Assembly: GCF_003332305.1 (NCBI RefSeq) | Contig: NZ_QOIO01000045.1 | Coordinates: forward strand, 1-49,318 | Source: Microvirga aerophila | GTDB taxonomy: Bacteria; Pseudomonadota; Alphaproteobacteria; Rhizobiales; Beijerinckiaceae | Reading direction: 5' to 3' | Length of the DNA stretch: 49,318 nucleotides | Shown here: piece after piece, positions 22,903-31,015 of the stretch | Numbering within the stretch: the first letter of the stretch is position 1 | Layout of the letters: each line of letters opens with the position of its first letter | Program-made: the position numbers and the translations under genes | The notes under the pieces: model-generated | The model's database searches: none | Seen by the model: only the letters and a program-made list of their open reading frames with translations | What the model was told of the DNA's origin: nothing

Positions 22903-23658
22903 ATGAAGATCGTCATCAATGGTGGAACCGGTCTGATCGGTTCGAGGACAGTCACCCGCTTGCGTGGTGCCGGGCACGACGTGGTTGCCGCGTCGCCCCA
23001 AAGCGGCATCAACTCGGTCACGGGCGAGGGCCTCGCCGAAGCGGTGAAGGGAGCCCAGGTCATCGTCGACCTGTCGAACTCGCCTTCCTGGGAGGATGCC
23101 GCCGTTCTCGAGTTCTTTCAGAAGTCAACTGGCAATCTCCTCGCCGCCGCAAAGGCGAACGGGGTCAAGCATTACGTGGCCTTGTCCGTCGTCGGAACGG
23201 AGCGGCTGCAGGCGAGCGGCTATTTCGTGGCCAAGCAGACACAGGAGACACTGATCAAAAACTCGGGTGTCCCCTACACCCTCGTCCATGCGACGCAGTT
23301 CTTCGACTTGCTGGGCTTCCTGGTCAACTCTTGGGCGCTCGGCGATAAGGTGGTTGTGCCCACGGCCCTGATCCAGCCGATCGCCCCGGATGACGTCGCC
23401 GACGTGATGGCGGAAGTGGCGTTGGCCTCGCCCCGCAACGGCATCCTTGAGATCTCTGGCCCGGAGCGGTTCCCCATACGCGATCTGGTGGCGAAGTATC
23501 TGGCTGCGACGGGGGACGCCCGGGCTGTCGAAGCCTCGGCCGATGTCCCCTATTCCGGGGCCAGGCTCGAAGAGGCCACGCTGGTTTCGGACAACAATCC
23601 ACGCCTCGGCAAGATCGATTTCGATCAATGGTTCCAGTCCAGAGCTAAAGCTGCCTGA
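22903..23658 (+). CDS. NmrA-like NAD(P)-binding protein (atypical SDR)
   Basis: A 251-residue Rossmann-fold protein. The dinucleotide motif GGTGLIG (residues 7-13) is at the N terminus, and the middle has HYVALSVVG then YFVAKQTQE, where Tyr-x3-Lys of classical SDRs is replaced. That is typical of NmrA/atypical SDRs, which may act as redox sensors or reductases on small quinone-like molecules. The start is ATG 22903 with AGGAG 7 bases upstream; the preceding TTG gives two extra residues only. It is a clear paralogue of the gene at 44.1 kb (shared SGVNT/SGINS, LSVVGT and IQPIA-DDV segments). Second gene of the AhpD operon. Confidence 0.9.
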   Translation: MKIVINGGTGLIGSRTVTRLRGAGHDVVAASPQSGINSVTGEGLAEAVKGAQVIVDLSNSPSWEDAAVLEFFQKSTGNLLAAAKANGVKHYVALSVVGTERLQASGYFVAKQTQETLIKNSGVPYTLVHATQFFDLLGFLVNSWALGDKVVVPTALIQPIAPDDVADVMAEVALASPRNGILEISGPERFPIRDLVAKYLAATGDARAVEASADVPYSGARLEEATLVSDNNPRLGKIDFDQWFQSRAKAA

Positions 23659-23708
23659 GTGGCTGCTGTCACCATCGGTCCAACTGAGATCAATCCAGAA
23701 AGGCATCC

Positions 23709-24146
23709 ATGATGATCAAGGAACTCTGCAGCGCAGCCGTCGCGCTGCTCCTTATCGCCAGCACCGCCGGCGCTCACGACACCCGCTCGACCGGCGAGAT
23801 TTCTAAGGTAACGCTCGTCTACGAGCATGAACTTCCGAACGTGCCAGGCAAGAGCATGAAGGGCGTTCTGGTCGAATACGGGCCTGGAGGCTATGACGAA
23901 GCCCATACGCATCCATCATCGGCCTTCATCTATGCGACGGTCCTCGAAGGAGCGATCCAAAGCCAGGTCAACGACGGACCGGTCAAGACCTACCGCACTG
24001 GCGAAAGCTTCTCGGAGTATCCGGGCGATCGCCACGCTGTGAGCAAAAACGTCAGCACGACGGAGCCTGCACGCCTGCTGGCCGTCTTCGTGGTCGACAC
24101 CGCTGAGAAGGAACTGCTCTTCCCAATCAAGCCGGCCACGCGATAG
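23709..24146 (+). CDS. Exported cupin-domain protein
   Basis: A 145-residue protein with an N-terminal signal peptide (CSAAVALLLIASTAGA), so periplasmic. The cupin core has VEYGPGGYDEAHTHPSS, with two His for metal, and PGDRHAVSKN with the third His. Small cupins bind metals and may isomerise, dioxygenate or sense small organic molecules. It is strongly similar to the cupin at 37.7 kb over the whole core (PGKS-KGV-VEYGPGGY, IYATV-EGA, SQVN-GPV-TY-TG). Third gene of the AhpD operon, 50 bases after the NmrA-like gene and 48 before the isochorismatase-like gene. Confidence 0.87.
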   Translation: MMIKELCSAAVALLLIASTAGAHDTRSTGEISKVTLVYEHELPNVPGKSMKGVLVEYGPGGYDEAHTHPSSAFIYATVLEGAIQSQVNDGPVKTYRTGESFSEYPGDRHAVSKNVSTTEPARLLAVFVVDTAEKELLFPIKPATR

Positions 24147-24194
24147 GACGGCTATGGTCGTGTGAATGTGTCTGCAAACCAGAAGGAGGTAGAC

Positions 24195-25010
24195 ATGCAT
24201 AACGATGACTGCTGCAAACCGCACCGGCGCTCATTTCTGGCAGCGATGGCCGGCATCACGGCGACGGGTTTGACGGCGACAGGATCAGGTGCTGCTGCCC
24301 AAACTGCAGCTCCCAACTTTTATGCTGATCCCGCCAACCCGGCTCTCCCGAAAGGGAGCATGAAGTTGGACGCGTCCAGGGCAGCCCTGGTCGTCGTTGA
24401 TCCGCAGATCGACTTCATGAGCCCGCAAGGCAAAGCATGGCCGGTCGTGGGCGAAAGCGTCACCGAGCACAATGTCGTTCCGAATCTCGGTCGTTTGTTT
24501 GAAGCTGCGAAGACAGCCGGAATGGTTGTCGCGATCTCTCCCCACCACTACTATCCTTGGGATCACAATTGGAAAATCCAAGGTCCGCTTGAGGTCTTTC
24601 AACATCAGGTGGGAATCTTTGATCGGACAGGCCCCTACACGGTTGATGGCTTCCGCGGATCCGGCGCGGACTTCTTGCCGGAATTCAAGAAGTACATCGA
24701 GGATGGTCAGACGATCATTTGCTCGCCGCATAAATTGTATGGGCCGCAGGCCAACGACCTGCCCCTCCAGCTCCGCAAGCAGCGGGTCGATCAGATCGTT
24801 CTTGCCGGGATGCTTGCCAATATGTGCATTGAATCGCACTGCCGGGAGTTTCTGGAACAGGGCTTTGAGGTTGCTGTCGTCCGAGATGCCATAGCGGCAC
24901 CGAAGTTTCCGGAAGGCGATGGCTATCTCGCGGCGCTCATCAATTTCCGCTATATGGCGAACGGCCTTTGGACAACGGACGAAACGGTCCAAATGCTTCA
25001 GAAGACCTGA
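24195..25010 (+). CDS. Tat-exported isochorismatase-family hydrolase
   Basis: A 271-residue cysteine hydrolase. Residues about 9-34 (HRRSFLAAMAGITATGL, then AAAQ) form a twin-arginine signal. The fold is the isochorismatase/nicotinamidase type with its triad: Asp in VVVDPQIDF, Lys in CSPHKLYGP and nucleophile Cys in LANMCIESH. Members hydrolyse amides or vinyl ethers; which one this acts on is unknown. The start has the perfect AAGGAGGT before it. It differs from the cytoplasmic isochorismatase-like proteins at 37.0 and 42.8 kb, which are YcaC-like. Fourth gene of the AhpD operon. Confidence 0.88.
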   Translation: MHNDDCCKPHRRSFLAAMAGITATGLTATGSGAAAQTAAPNFYADPANPALPKGSMKLDASRAALVVVDPQIDFMSPQGKAWPVVGESVTEHNVVPNLGRLFEAAKTAGMVVAISPHHYYPWDHNWKIQGPLEVFQHQVGIFDRTGPYTVDGFRGSGADFLPEFKKYIEDGQTIICSPHKLYGPQANDLPLQLRKQRVDQIVLAGMLANMCIESHCREFLEQGFEVAVVRDAIAAPKFPEGDGYLAALINFRYMANGLWTTDETVQMLQKT

Positions 25011-25149
25011 GCCTAGATTACTGTGTGGATAGATGACCGTCAGACGTGCGGGCCATCAATCAAGAAAAAGCTCACAGATCAACGTCCTTTGTGACGTCAG
25101 TGCTTGCTGGGTCTGTCGCTCTAAAATTGTCTTATCAATGGAGCCGCAA

Positions 25150-26127
25150 ATGGCTGCACCGGGAATGTGCAATCCTGCCTGCCGAGATGTGATCGGACTC
25201 GGCTTGAGTGCAGCGCTAGTCGCCTGCTTACCCGCCGTGCCCGCAGCCGCTCAGCCGGCGGGCCATGTCAACTTACCAAATGAAAGGGACAACAACATGA
25301 ATATAATCACCACAAAGGACGGCACCCGGATCTTCTACAAGGACTGGGGGCCCAAAGACGCTCAGCCAATCGTGTTCCATCATGGCTGGCCATTGAGTGC
25401 CGACGACTGGGATAACCAGATGATGTTTTTCCTGGCGGAAGGATATCGCGTGATCGCCCACGACCGCCGGGGTCACGGGCGCTCGGACCAAACCGACGGC
25501 GGCAACGAGATGGACACCTATGCAGCCGATGTCACCGAGCTGGTCACGACGCTCGACCTCAGGAACGCAGTCCACATCGGCCACTCGACCGGTGGCGGCG
25601 AGGTCACCCGGTATGTGGCACGAGCGCGACCAGGACGCGTGGCCAAGGCCGTGTTGATCGACGCGGTCCCGCCGGTGATGGTCAAGAAGGATTCAAACCC
25701 TGGCGGGACGCCACTCGAGGTATTTGACGGATACCGTGCCGCCCTGGCCGCCAACCGCGCCCAACTTTACCTCGATATCCCGAGCGGCCCATTCTACGGC
25801 TTCAACCGGCCCGGCGCGAAGGTGTCGGAGGGACTGATCCGCAATTGGTGGCGGCAGGGCATGATGGGGAGCGTCAAGGCCGGGTATGAGTGCATCAAGG
25901 CCTTCTCCGAGACCGACTTCACCGAGGATCTGAAGACAATCGACGTGCCGGTGCTGGTGATCCACAGCGAAGACGACCAGATCGTGCCCTATGCCGATTC
26001 AGCGCCGCTGACCGTCAAGCTCCTGAAGAATGGCACGCTTAAAACCTACAAGGATCTGCCGCACGGCCTGTGCCAGACCCATCCCGAGATCGTGAATCCG
26101 GAGATCCTTGCCTTCATCAGGGCCTGA
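25150..26127 (+). CDS. Alpha/beta hydrolase of the non-heme chloroperoxidase/esterase type
   Basis: A 325-residue protein whose core (from about residue 50, NIITTKDGTRIFYKDWG) matches bacterial arylesterase/non-heme haloperoxidase enzymes. The oxyanion region is HHGWPLSADDWD, the nucleophile elbow GHSTGGGEVTRY has the catalytic Ser, the acid is Asp in VIHSEDDQIVP, and the base His is in LPHGLCQTH. Most relatives start at the methionine of NIITT (ATG 25297). Here the frame stays open upstream and encodes a signal-peptide-like stretch (VIGLGLSAALVACLPAV, then AAAQ), with GGAG 6 bases before ATG 25150, so I prefer an exported form. Fifth gene of the operon. Confidence 0.82.
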   Translation: MAAPGMCNPACRDVIGLGLSAALVACLPAVPAAAQPAGHVNLPNERDNNMNIITTKDGTRIFYKDWGPKDAQPIVFHHGWPLSADDWDNQMMFFLAEGYRVIAHDRRGHGRSDQTDGGNEMDTYAADVTELVTTLDLRNAVHIGHSTGGGEVTRYVARARPGRVAKAVLIDAVPPVMVKKDSNPGGTPLEVFDGYRAALAANRAQLYLDIPSGPFYGFNRPGAKVSEGLIRNWWRQGMMGSVKAGYECIKAFSETDFTEDLKTIDVPVLVIHSEDDQIVPYADSAPLTVKLLKNGTLKTYKDLPHGLCQTHPEIVNPEILAFIRA

Positions 26128-26235
26128 ACGTCGGTCTCCACAGGTGCATCAAGGGTCGGCCGGAAATTCCGCCGACCCGCCGACGCCGGCAGAGGCGTCA
26201 TGATCCATTCGCACTGCCGATCTGATAGGAAGGAT

Positions 26236-26889
26236 ATGACGATGCCTGGGACAGATAACAGAGTGGTCGCCGGTGTCTCGGTTCCGGACACTCCGATCGT
26301 TGATGCCGCTCTCGCGTACGCTCGGCAGCGATGCGAACCATACTTGTTCAATCATGTCGTTCGTTCCTGGCTGTTTGCCACCCGCCTCGGCCAGCTTCAG
26401 AACATCACGCATGACGCTGAGGTCGTTGCTGTCGGAACTTTGCTGCATGATATCACGCTCAATGAACGGTTTACCGGACCACGGCGCTTCGAGGTGGAAG
26501 CCGCCGATCTCGCCAGTAGCTTCGCAAGAGAAAGCGGCGTCGACGAACGCCGGGCCCAACTGATCTGGGATAGCGTCGCCCTCAACTCGACACCCTCGAT
26601 CGGGCTCTACAAGGAGACAGAGGTCGCACTGTGTACCGCCGGCATCTGCCTGGATGTCATCGGCTTGCAGTATGATCGCATCCCATCCAAAGAGATCGAC
26701 AAAATTGTCGCTGAATTCCCGAGGCTTGGCATGAAGAAGCGAATGGCAGGATGCTTCTGTCACATCGCGAAGGTAAAGCCCGAGTTGACCTACGATAACT
26801 TCGTTCGAGATTTCGGAGAGCGCTTTGTCGAAGGCTACAAGGCTCCTTCATCTGTCGATTTTGTAGCGGATGCCCCGTTTCCTGAGTGA
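26236..26889 (+). CDS. HD-domain protein resembling cyanamide hydratase
   Basis: A 217-residue HD-fold protein. The metal site is visible as NHVVRSW with His40 and the LLHDI pair His71-Asp72; the general layout and the segments FEVEAADLA and LIWDSVALNS resemble HD-type cyanamide hydratases. Those enzymes turn cyanamide into urea, but many relatives have other activity, so this is a family-level call. The start ATG follows AGGAAGGAT. Last gene of the AhpD operon, with 108 bases before it, and convergent with the transporter gene that follows. A broken paralogue carrying a stop codon lies at 5.6 kb. Confidence 0.82.
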   Translation: MTMPGTDNRVVAGVSVPDTPIVDAALAYARQRCEPYLFNHVVRSWLFATRLGQLQNITHDAEVVAVGTLLHDITLNERFTGPRRFEVEAADLASSFARESGVDERRAQLIWDSVALNSTPSIGLYKETEVALCTAGICLDVIGLQYDRIPSKEIDKIVAEFPRLGMKKRMAGCFCHIAKVKPELTYDNFVRDFGERFVEGYKAPSSVDFVADAPFPE

Positions 26890-26897
26890 CGCAGAGA

Positions 26898-27884
26898 TTA
26901 TTGCTGCGACAGAAGCCTCCCCGTGAAGGCAAGGCGTAGAGTTTGCAGGGTGATCCAGCCGATGACCAGGTTGGCGCCGATGAAAAGCGGGATGGCCAAG
27001 CAGGCAATCGGCCCCGCCTGTCCCCGCTCGACGAAACGCAGGGCCGCAAGCGGCAGGGCGGAGACGCCGAAGGTGTAGGCCCAAGCCGCGGGCGAGAATG
27101 CCTGCTGTCGAAGCCAGGGCACAAGGCGCAGCATGACGAGGGCTTGGAGCAGCGCGTATCCGAACAGCATCTGGACGAAGCGGTCCGGCGGCCCCTCGGT
27201 CACGGCAAGGTATGCCACGGATCCGACGGCAGGGGTCGCGAGGTGCAGTCCCATCGTGGCCCGCAATGCTATCGGCAATGTATGGGTCATCAGGCGATGC
27301 AGCACGATCGATTCCAGCACGACGAGCGAGAGGAAGCCTGCCCCGAAGAACAGCAGCCCTGGCTCCGAGTAGCCGAAGGAACCGCATGCGATGGCGCTGA
27401 CGAAGCATCCGCCGACCGTAGGCATGTACAGGGCCGGCGTGGTCGCCTCTGTCTGGCGTCCGCCCTGCCACAGCTCACCCACGACCCACGCGCTGTACAG
27501 GATCTGGCTCGCAACGCCCAGCACGAACATCGCCCAGGCGATGGCAGCGATGTACGGAGCGACCGCCGTGGAGGCGATCATGGTCGCCACGGGTATCAAC
27601 GCAATGAAGAAGCCTTGGATGGGATGCCGGAGTTCGGCGGCGGCCTCCTCGCGGGACATGGCCCATTTCCATCCGTAGAGGACGATCCAGAGAAACCACA
27701 CCGATCCTGCAGCTACGGAGAGAGCTTCTCCCGGAAAGGCAGGGGCATCCCAGACCCTCGCGGCCGTGCGCCATCCGTTGCCAAGGCCGCCTAGGCCGAG
27801 GACCATGCCGAAGAAGGTCGCCGGGACGACGGGCGACAGGAGATACGCCGATCGTGCTCGGTTGCGTTGTGTCGGATTCTGCAT
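26898..27884 (-). CDS. SLAC1/TehA-type (TDT family) transporter
   Basis: A 328-residue inner-membrane protein with about ten hydrophobic segments, matching the tellurite-resistance/dicarboxylate transporter (TDT) family that includes TehA, MAE1 and plant SLAC1 anion channels. The N terminus (VVPATFFGMVLGLGGLGNGW) is characteristic. Expected role: passage of an anion or organic acid across the inner membrane. It starts 6 bases past the stop of the DUF2474 gene, so it is probably co-transcribed with the cytochrome bd genes. Its link to respiration is not obvious. It ends 8 bases from the convergent HD gene. Confidence 0.85.
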   Translation of the reverse strand: MQNPTQRNRARSAYLLSPVVPATFFGMVLGLGGLGNGWRTAARVWDAPAFPGEALSVAAGSVWFLWIVLYGWKWAMSREEAAAELRHPIQGFFIALIPVATMIASTAVAPYIAAIAWAMFVLGVASQILYSAWVVGELWQGGRQTEATTPALYMPTVGGCFVSAIACGSFGYSEPGLLFFGAGFLSLVVLESIVLHRLMTHTLPIALRATMGLHLATPAVGSVAYLAVTEGPPDRFVQMLFGYALLQALVMLRLVPWLRQQAFSPAAWAYTFGVSALPLAALRFVERGQAGPIACLAIPLFIGANLVIGWITLQTLRLAFTGRLLSQQ

Positions 27885-27890
27885 GGGTCG

Positions 27891-28013
27891 TCAGGTTAGC
27901 CAGAATCGGATGACGAGGCTGACCGCTCCCGTCGTGCCGACGCCGGCGGCCCAGAGGCCCACGAACCACAGCCAGCGGCGCACGGCGGAGCCCTGTTCGA
28001 GATCGTTGGTCAT
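27891..28013 (-). CDS. DUF2474 small membrane protein of the cytochrome bd operon
   Basis: A 40-residue protein starting with an ATG that overlaps the cydB stop (TGATG). It has one membrane helix (WLWFVGLWAAGVGTTGAVSLVI) preceded by a short polar start (MTNDLEQGSAVRR). Length, position after cydB and the W-FVGLW pattern match DUF2474. Such proteins are CydX-like small subunits that stabilise cytochrome bd oxidases of the CIO type, by analogy with known CydX. It is short and easily missed by automated gene calling. Confidence 0.8.
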   Translation of the reverse strand: MTNDLEQGSAVRRWLWFVGLWAAGVGTTGAVSLVIRFWLT

Positions 28014-29020
28014 CAGTGGTATCCCTCGTGTCCGGTCTTGCCGCGGAACACCCAATACGAATACCCGGTGTAGGCGAGGATGATCGGGATTAGGACACTC
28101 GCACCGACCAGCATGAACTGGAGGCTGGAATGCGGCGCCGCGGCCTGGTGGATGGTGACGGCATTCGGCACCACGTATGGGAACATGCTGACACCCAACC
28201 CGAGGAGGCAAAGGGCGAACAGCGCCAGCGTCAGCAGGAACGGCCAGTACTCCCAGCGGCGCATCAGGCTCACCAGCAACATCCCGGAGCAGAGGCCGAC
28301 GAGCAGCGGCACCTGGGCGGTGAACAAGACCTGAGGCCAGGCGAACCAGCGCTCGTAATAGGCGCCGCTGAGGAACGGCGTTGCTACGCTGACAAGGCCG
28401 ATGCAGGCGATCAGTGCGATGGCGAGCTTGCCGGCGAGGCGGAAGCTGTGGTTCTGGACGGCACCTTCGGTCTTCATCACCAGCCAGGTCGCACCCAGCA
28501 GGGCATAGCCGACCACGAGGCTGACGCCGACCAGCAGGCTGAAGGGCGTGAGCCAGTCCCACCAGCCGCCGGCATAGGAGCGTCCCTCGACCACGATACC
28601 CTGAAGCAGGGCGCCGAGCGTGATGCCCTGCGCCAGCGTGGCGACGATTGAACCCGTGGTGAAGGCGAAGTCCCAGTAGCGACGGTGGCCCGGATCGCGC
28701 CAGCGGAACTCGAAGGCGACCCCGCGGAAGATCAGCGCCAGCACCATGGCGATGATCGGCGCGTAGAGGGCCGGCAGGATGATGGCATAAGCCAGCGGGA
28801 AGGCCGCCATGAGGCCGCCGCCGCCCAGCACCAGCCAGGTCTCGTTGCCATCCCAGACCGGGGCGACCGAGTTCATGGCGCTGTCGCGCTCCGGACCCGG
28901 CGCGAAGACAGGGAACAGGATGCCGATGCCGAGGTCGAAGCCGTCCATCACCACGTAGGCAAAGACGGCAACCGCGATGACGAAGGCCCAGAGGGTGGGG
29001 AGGTCGAGAAGGGTTGTCAT
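28013..29020 (-). CDS. cydB: Cytochrome bd ubiquinol oxidase subunit II
   Basis: A 335-residue subunit with eight to nine hydrophobic segments. The N terminus shows the family motif MDGFDLGIGILFP, followed by NSVAPVWDGNETWLVLGGGG and a FRGVAFEFRWRD segment, all standard for CydB/CioB. Together with subunit I it oxidises ubiquinol and reduces oxygen to water at the inner membrane. It starts 3 bases after the stop of subunit I and overlaps the DUF2474 gene by one base. Subunit II does not carry the catalytic hemes in well-studied enzymes. Confidence 0.95.
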   Translation of the reverse strand: MTTLLDLPTLWAFVIAVAVFAYVVMDGFDLGIGILFPVFAPGPERDSAMNSVAPVWDGNETWLVLGGGGLMAAFPLAYAIILPALYAPIIAMVLALIFRGVAFEFRWRDPGHRRYWDFAFTTGSIVATLAQGITLGALLQGIVVEGRSYAGGWWDWLTPFSLLVGVSLVVGYALLGATWLVMKTEGAVQNHSFRLAGKLAIALIACIGLVSVATPFLSGAYYERWFAWPQVLFTAQVPLLVGLCSGMLLVSLMRRWEYWPFLLTLALFALCLLGLGVSMFPYVVPNAVTIHQAAAPHSSLQFMLVGASVLIPIILAYTGYSYWVFRGKTGHEGYH

Positions 29021-29023
29021 GGT

Positions 29024-30448
29024 TCAGGCCTCCGCGCCAAGGGTGCGGTCCGGATCGACGGCCGGAGCCGGGGTAATGCCGGCCGTGCGAATGGGATGGT
29101 CAGGACCTTCCTCAGGGCCGGTCTCGCCCGATTGGGGCGGCTTGCTCATGAGCTTGAGAATGTAGCCTGTGCCGGCCCCGAACACGATGAAGTAGACCAC
29201 GATGAAGGTCAGCAGCGACGCGGCGACCGCCGGAGCCTCAAGCGGTGAGACCGACTCGGCAGTCCGGAGCAGGCCATAGACGGTGAAGGGCTGGCGCCCG
29301 ACCTCCGTGGTAACCCAGCCGGCGATTACGGCCACGAATCCCGCGGGCCCCATGGCCAGCGCCAGCCAGTGCAGCGGGCGCCAGTCGTAGAGCCGGCCCC
29401 GGAACCGGCCCCACAGGCTGAGCACTCCGAGGCCCAGCATGAGAGTGCCCAGGCCCACCATGATGCGGAAGGACCAGAACACCACGGGCACATAGGGCCA
29501 GTTGGCGCGGTCGAACGTGTCGAGCCCATCCACCGGAGCATTCAGGTCATGCTTGAGGATGAGTGACCCTACTTTCGGGATCTCGATGGCATAGCGCACC
29601 GTGCCGGCCTCCTGATCGGGGATGCCGAACAGGATCAGGGGAGCGCCATGCGGGTGGCTCTCGAAGTGACCTTCCATCGCCATGACCTTGGCGGGCTGGT
29701 GCTCCAGAGTGTTGAGCCCGTGCATGTCGCCCACGAAAATCTGAAGCGGGGCGACAACGGCGACCATGCCCATCGCCATCGAGAACATCACCTGGGCGCC
29801 CTTGTTGGTGCGCTCGCGCAGGAGATGCCATGCCCCGACACCGCCTACGACCAGCCCCGTCGTGAGGTAGGAGGCGAGCACCGTATGGACGAGGCGGTAG
29901 GGGAAGGACGGGTTGAACACGATGGTCCACCAATCTTCGGGAACGAACTGTCCGGCCTCGTTGATGGTGTGACCGACCGGGGTTTGCATCCACGAGTTGG
30001 CGGACAGGATCCAAAAAGCCGAGATGCAGGTGCCGATGGCGACAGCAAGGGTCGCGGCGAAGTGCAGCCGTCGCCCGACACGCCCCATGCCGAACAGCAT
30101 GATGCCGAGGAAACCGGCCTCGAGAAAGAAGGCTGTCAGAACCTCGTAGGCCATCAGCGGGCCGACGATCGGCCCGGCCTTGTCGGAGAACACCGACCAG
30201 TTGGTGCCGAACTGGTAAGACATGACGATGCCGGACACGACGCCCATGGCAAACGCCAGGGCGAAGATCTTGAGCCAGTACTTGAACAGGTTGAGATAGA
30301 CCTCGCGCCCGGTCCACAGCCACAGTCCCTCCAGCACGGCAAGATAGCTCGCCAGCCCGATCGAAAACGATGGGAAGATGAAGTGGAACGAGATCGTGAA
30401 CGCGAACTGGAAACGTGCCAGGAGCAGGGCGTCGAACTGGTCAAACAT
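29024..30448 (-). CDS. cydA: Cytochrome bd ubiquinol oxidase subunit I, cyanide-insensitive type
   Basis: A 474-residue subunit with about nine membrane helices. Heme-ligand His22 lies in FTISFHFIFPSF; a further ligand His is in RLVHTVLASY and the Met ligand is likely in FWSFRIMVGLG. The quinol-binding loop is short, and GRQPFTVYGLLRT near its end is typical of CIO-type enzymes. That form is resistant to cyanide and used under low oxygen or stress. Start ATG at 30448 with GGGAGAG upstream, overlapping by 8 bases the end of the 96-aa gene; the longer upstream frame is antisense noise. The C-terminal tail is Pro-rich. Confidence 0.95.
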   Translation of the reverse strand: MFDQFDALLLARFQFAFTISFHFIFPSFSIGLASYLAVLEGLWLWTGREVYLNLFKYWLKIFALAFAMGVVSGIVMSYQFGTNWSVFSDKAGPIVGPLMAYEVLTAFFLEAGFLGIMLFGMGRVGRRLHFAATLAVAIGTCISAFWILSANSWMQTPVGHTINEAGQFVPEDWWTIVFNPSFPYRLVHTVLASYLTTGLVVGGVGAWHLLRERTNKGAQVMFSMAMGMVAVVAPLQIFVGDMHGLNTLEHQPAKVMAMEGHFESHPHGAPLILFGIPDQEAGTVRYAIEIPKVGSLILKHDLNAPVDGLDTFDRANWPYVPVVFWSFRIMVGLGTLMLGLGVLSLWGRFRGRLYDWRPLHWLALAMGPAGFVAVIAGWVTTEVGRQPFTVYGLLRTAESVSPLEAPAVAASLLTFIVVYFIVFGAGTGYILKLMSKPPQSGETGPEEGPDHPIRTAGITPAPAVDPDRTLGAEA

Positions 30449-30731
30449 TGGGCTCTCCCTTGGATGAGAGGGCGGTAGTCGATTGGGCCTGTTCGTTGAC
30501 GTGAAAACGAAAGACGTCGGGACTCGCGTGGTGCGCCACGACGTCGAAGTCGTACTCGCCGTCAAGGTCCAACTCGACCAGGATATTCGCTAAAGGGGCC
30601 ATGATGATGGCCGTTCCGACGAAGCGGCGGAGGTCTTCGCGCTCCTCGGGCAGATTCTCGATCCTGCGGGTCGCATCGAATCCGACCGGATTGGTTTGGA
30701 CAACCGCTGCAGTGGCTAGGGCGCTCTCCAT
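30441..30731 (-). CDS. 96-residue protein of unknown function heading the cyd operon
   Basis: A small soluble protein starting at ATG 30731 (GGAGATG upstream) and overlapping the cydA start by 8 bases, so translationally coupled to it. It has a mixed composition with a hydrophobic central stretch (RFVGTAIIMAPLANILVELD) that is too polar to be a membrane helix, then an acidic DLDGEYDFDVVAHHASPD. There are no Cys residues and three His. No family recognised. As the first gene of the cytochrome bd operon it could be a regulator, assembly factor or leader of the oxidase; nothing in the sequence decides this. Confidence 0.6.
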   Translation of the reverse strand: MESALATAAVVQTNPVGFDATRRIENLPEEREDLRRFVGTAIIMAPLANILVELDLDGEYDFDVVAHHASPDVFRFHVNEQAQSTTALSSKGEPNV

Positions 30732-30961
30732 GGTTCATCTCCAACGGTGTTGCGGTCGAACGAGAGGGTGATGCAACACCCCGGCGGGTCACTGCAGGTC
30801 GCATTGCCCCGCGCTTGCTGTATGGGTTACCTGTACATGCAAGGTGCATACATATGGCTGCATGCAGTGTAAAGGGTGCATCTGGTCAAAGCGGGGATAT
30901 GCGGCATTTCGCTCAGAAGCTGGCGGAATCGTAGTGCACCAGTTATATGTATTTGGGAATT

Positions 30962-30990
30962 ATTTGTATGGTTCATCAAACCATACAAAT
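30962..30990 (+). promoter_or_regulatory. MocR-type operator before hemA
   Basis: ATTTGTATGGTT and AACCATACAAAT are perfect 12-bp arms with a 5-base centre. The inner pattern TGTATGG-N9-CCATACA recurs at 34504. It lies 25 bases before the hemA start. A partly similar TATGTATTTGG lies just upstream (about 30946), so more than one site may exist. Confidence 0.75.
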
Positions 30991-31015
30991 GAATCTGGAA
31001 GGTCAGGAGAGATAG

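Noticed and set aside
25014..25035. CCTAGATTACTGTGTGG before the alpha/beta hydrolase, considered as a further box
   Set aside because: Only the left half resembles the consensus; it lies within an operon and may be chance.
29547..30323. A 258-codon frame overlapping cydA in the same direction but another frame
   Set aside because: Overlaps a clearly real gene with conserved heme-ligand motifs and shows an Arg/Gly-rich shadow composition.
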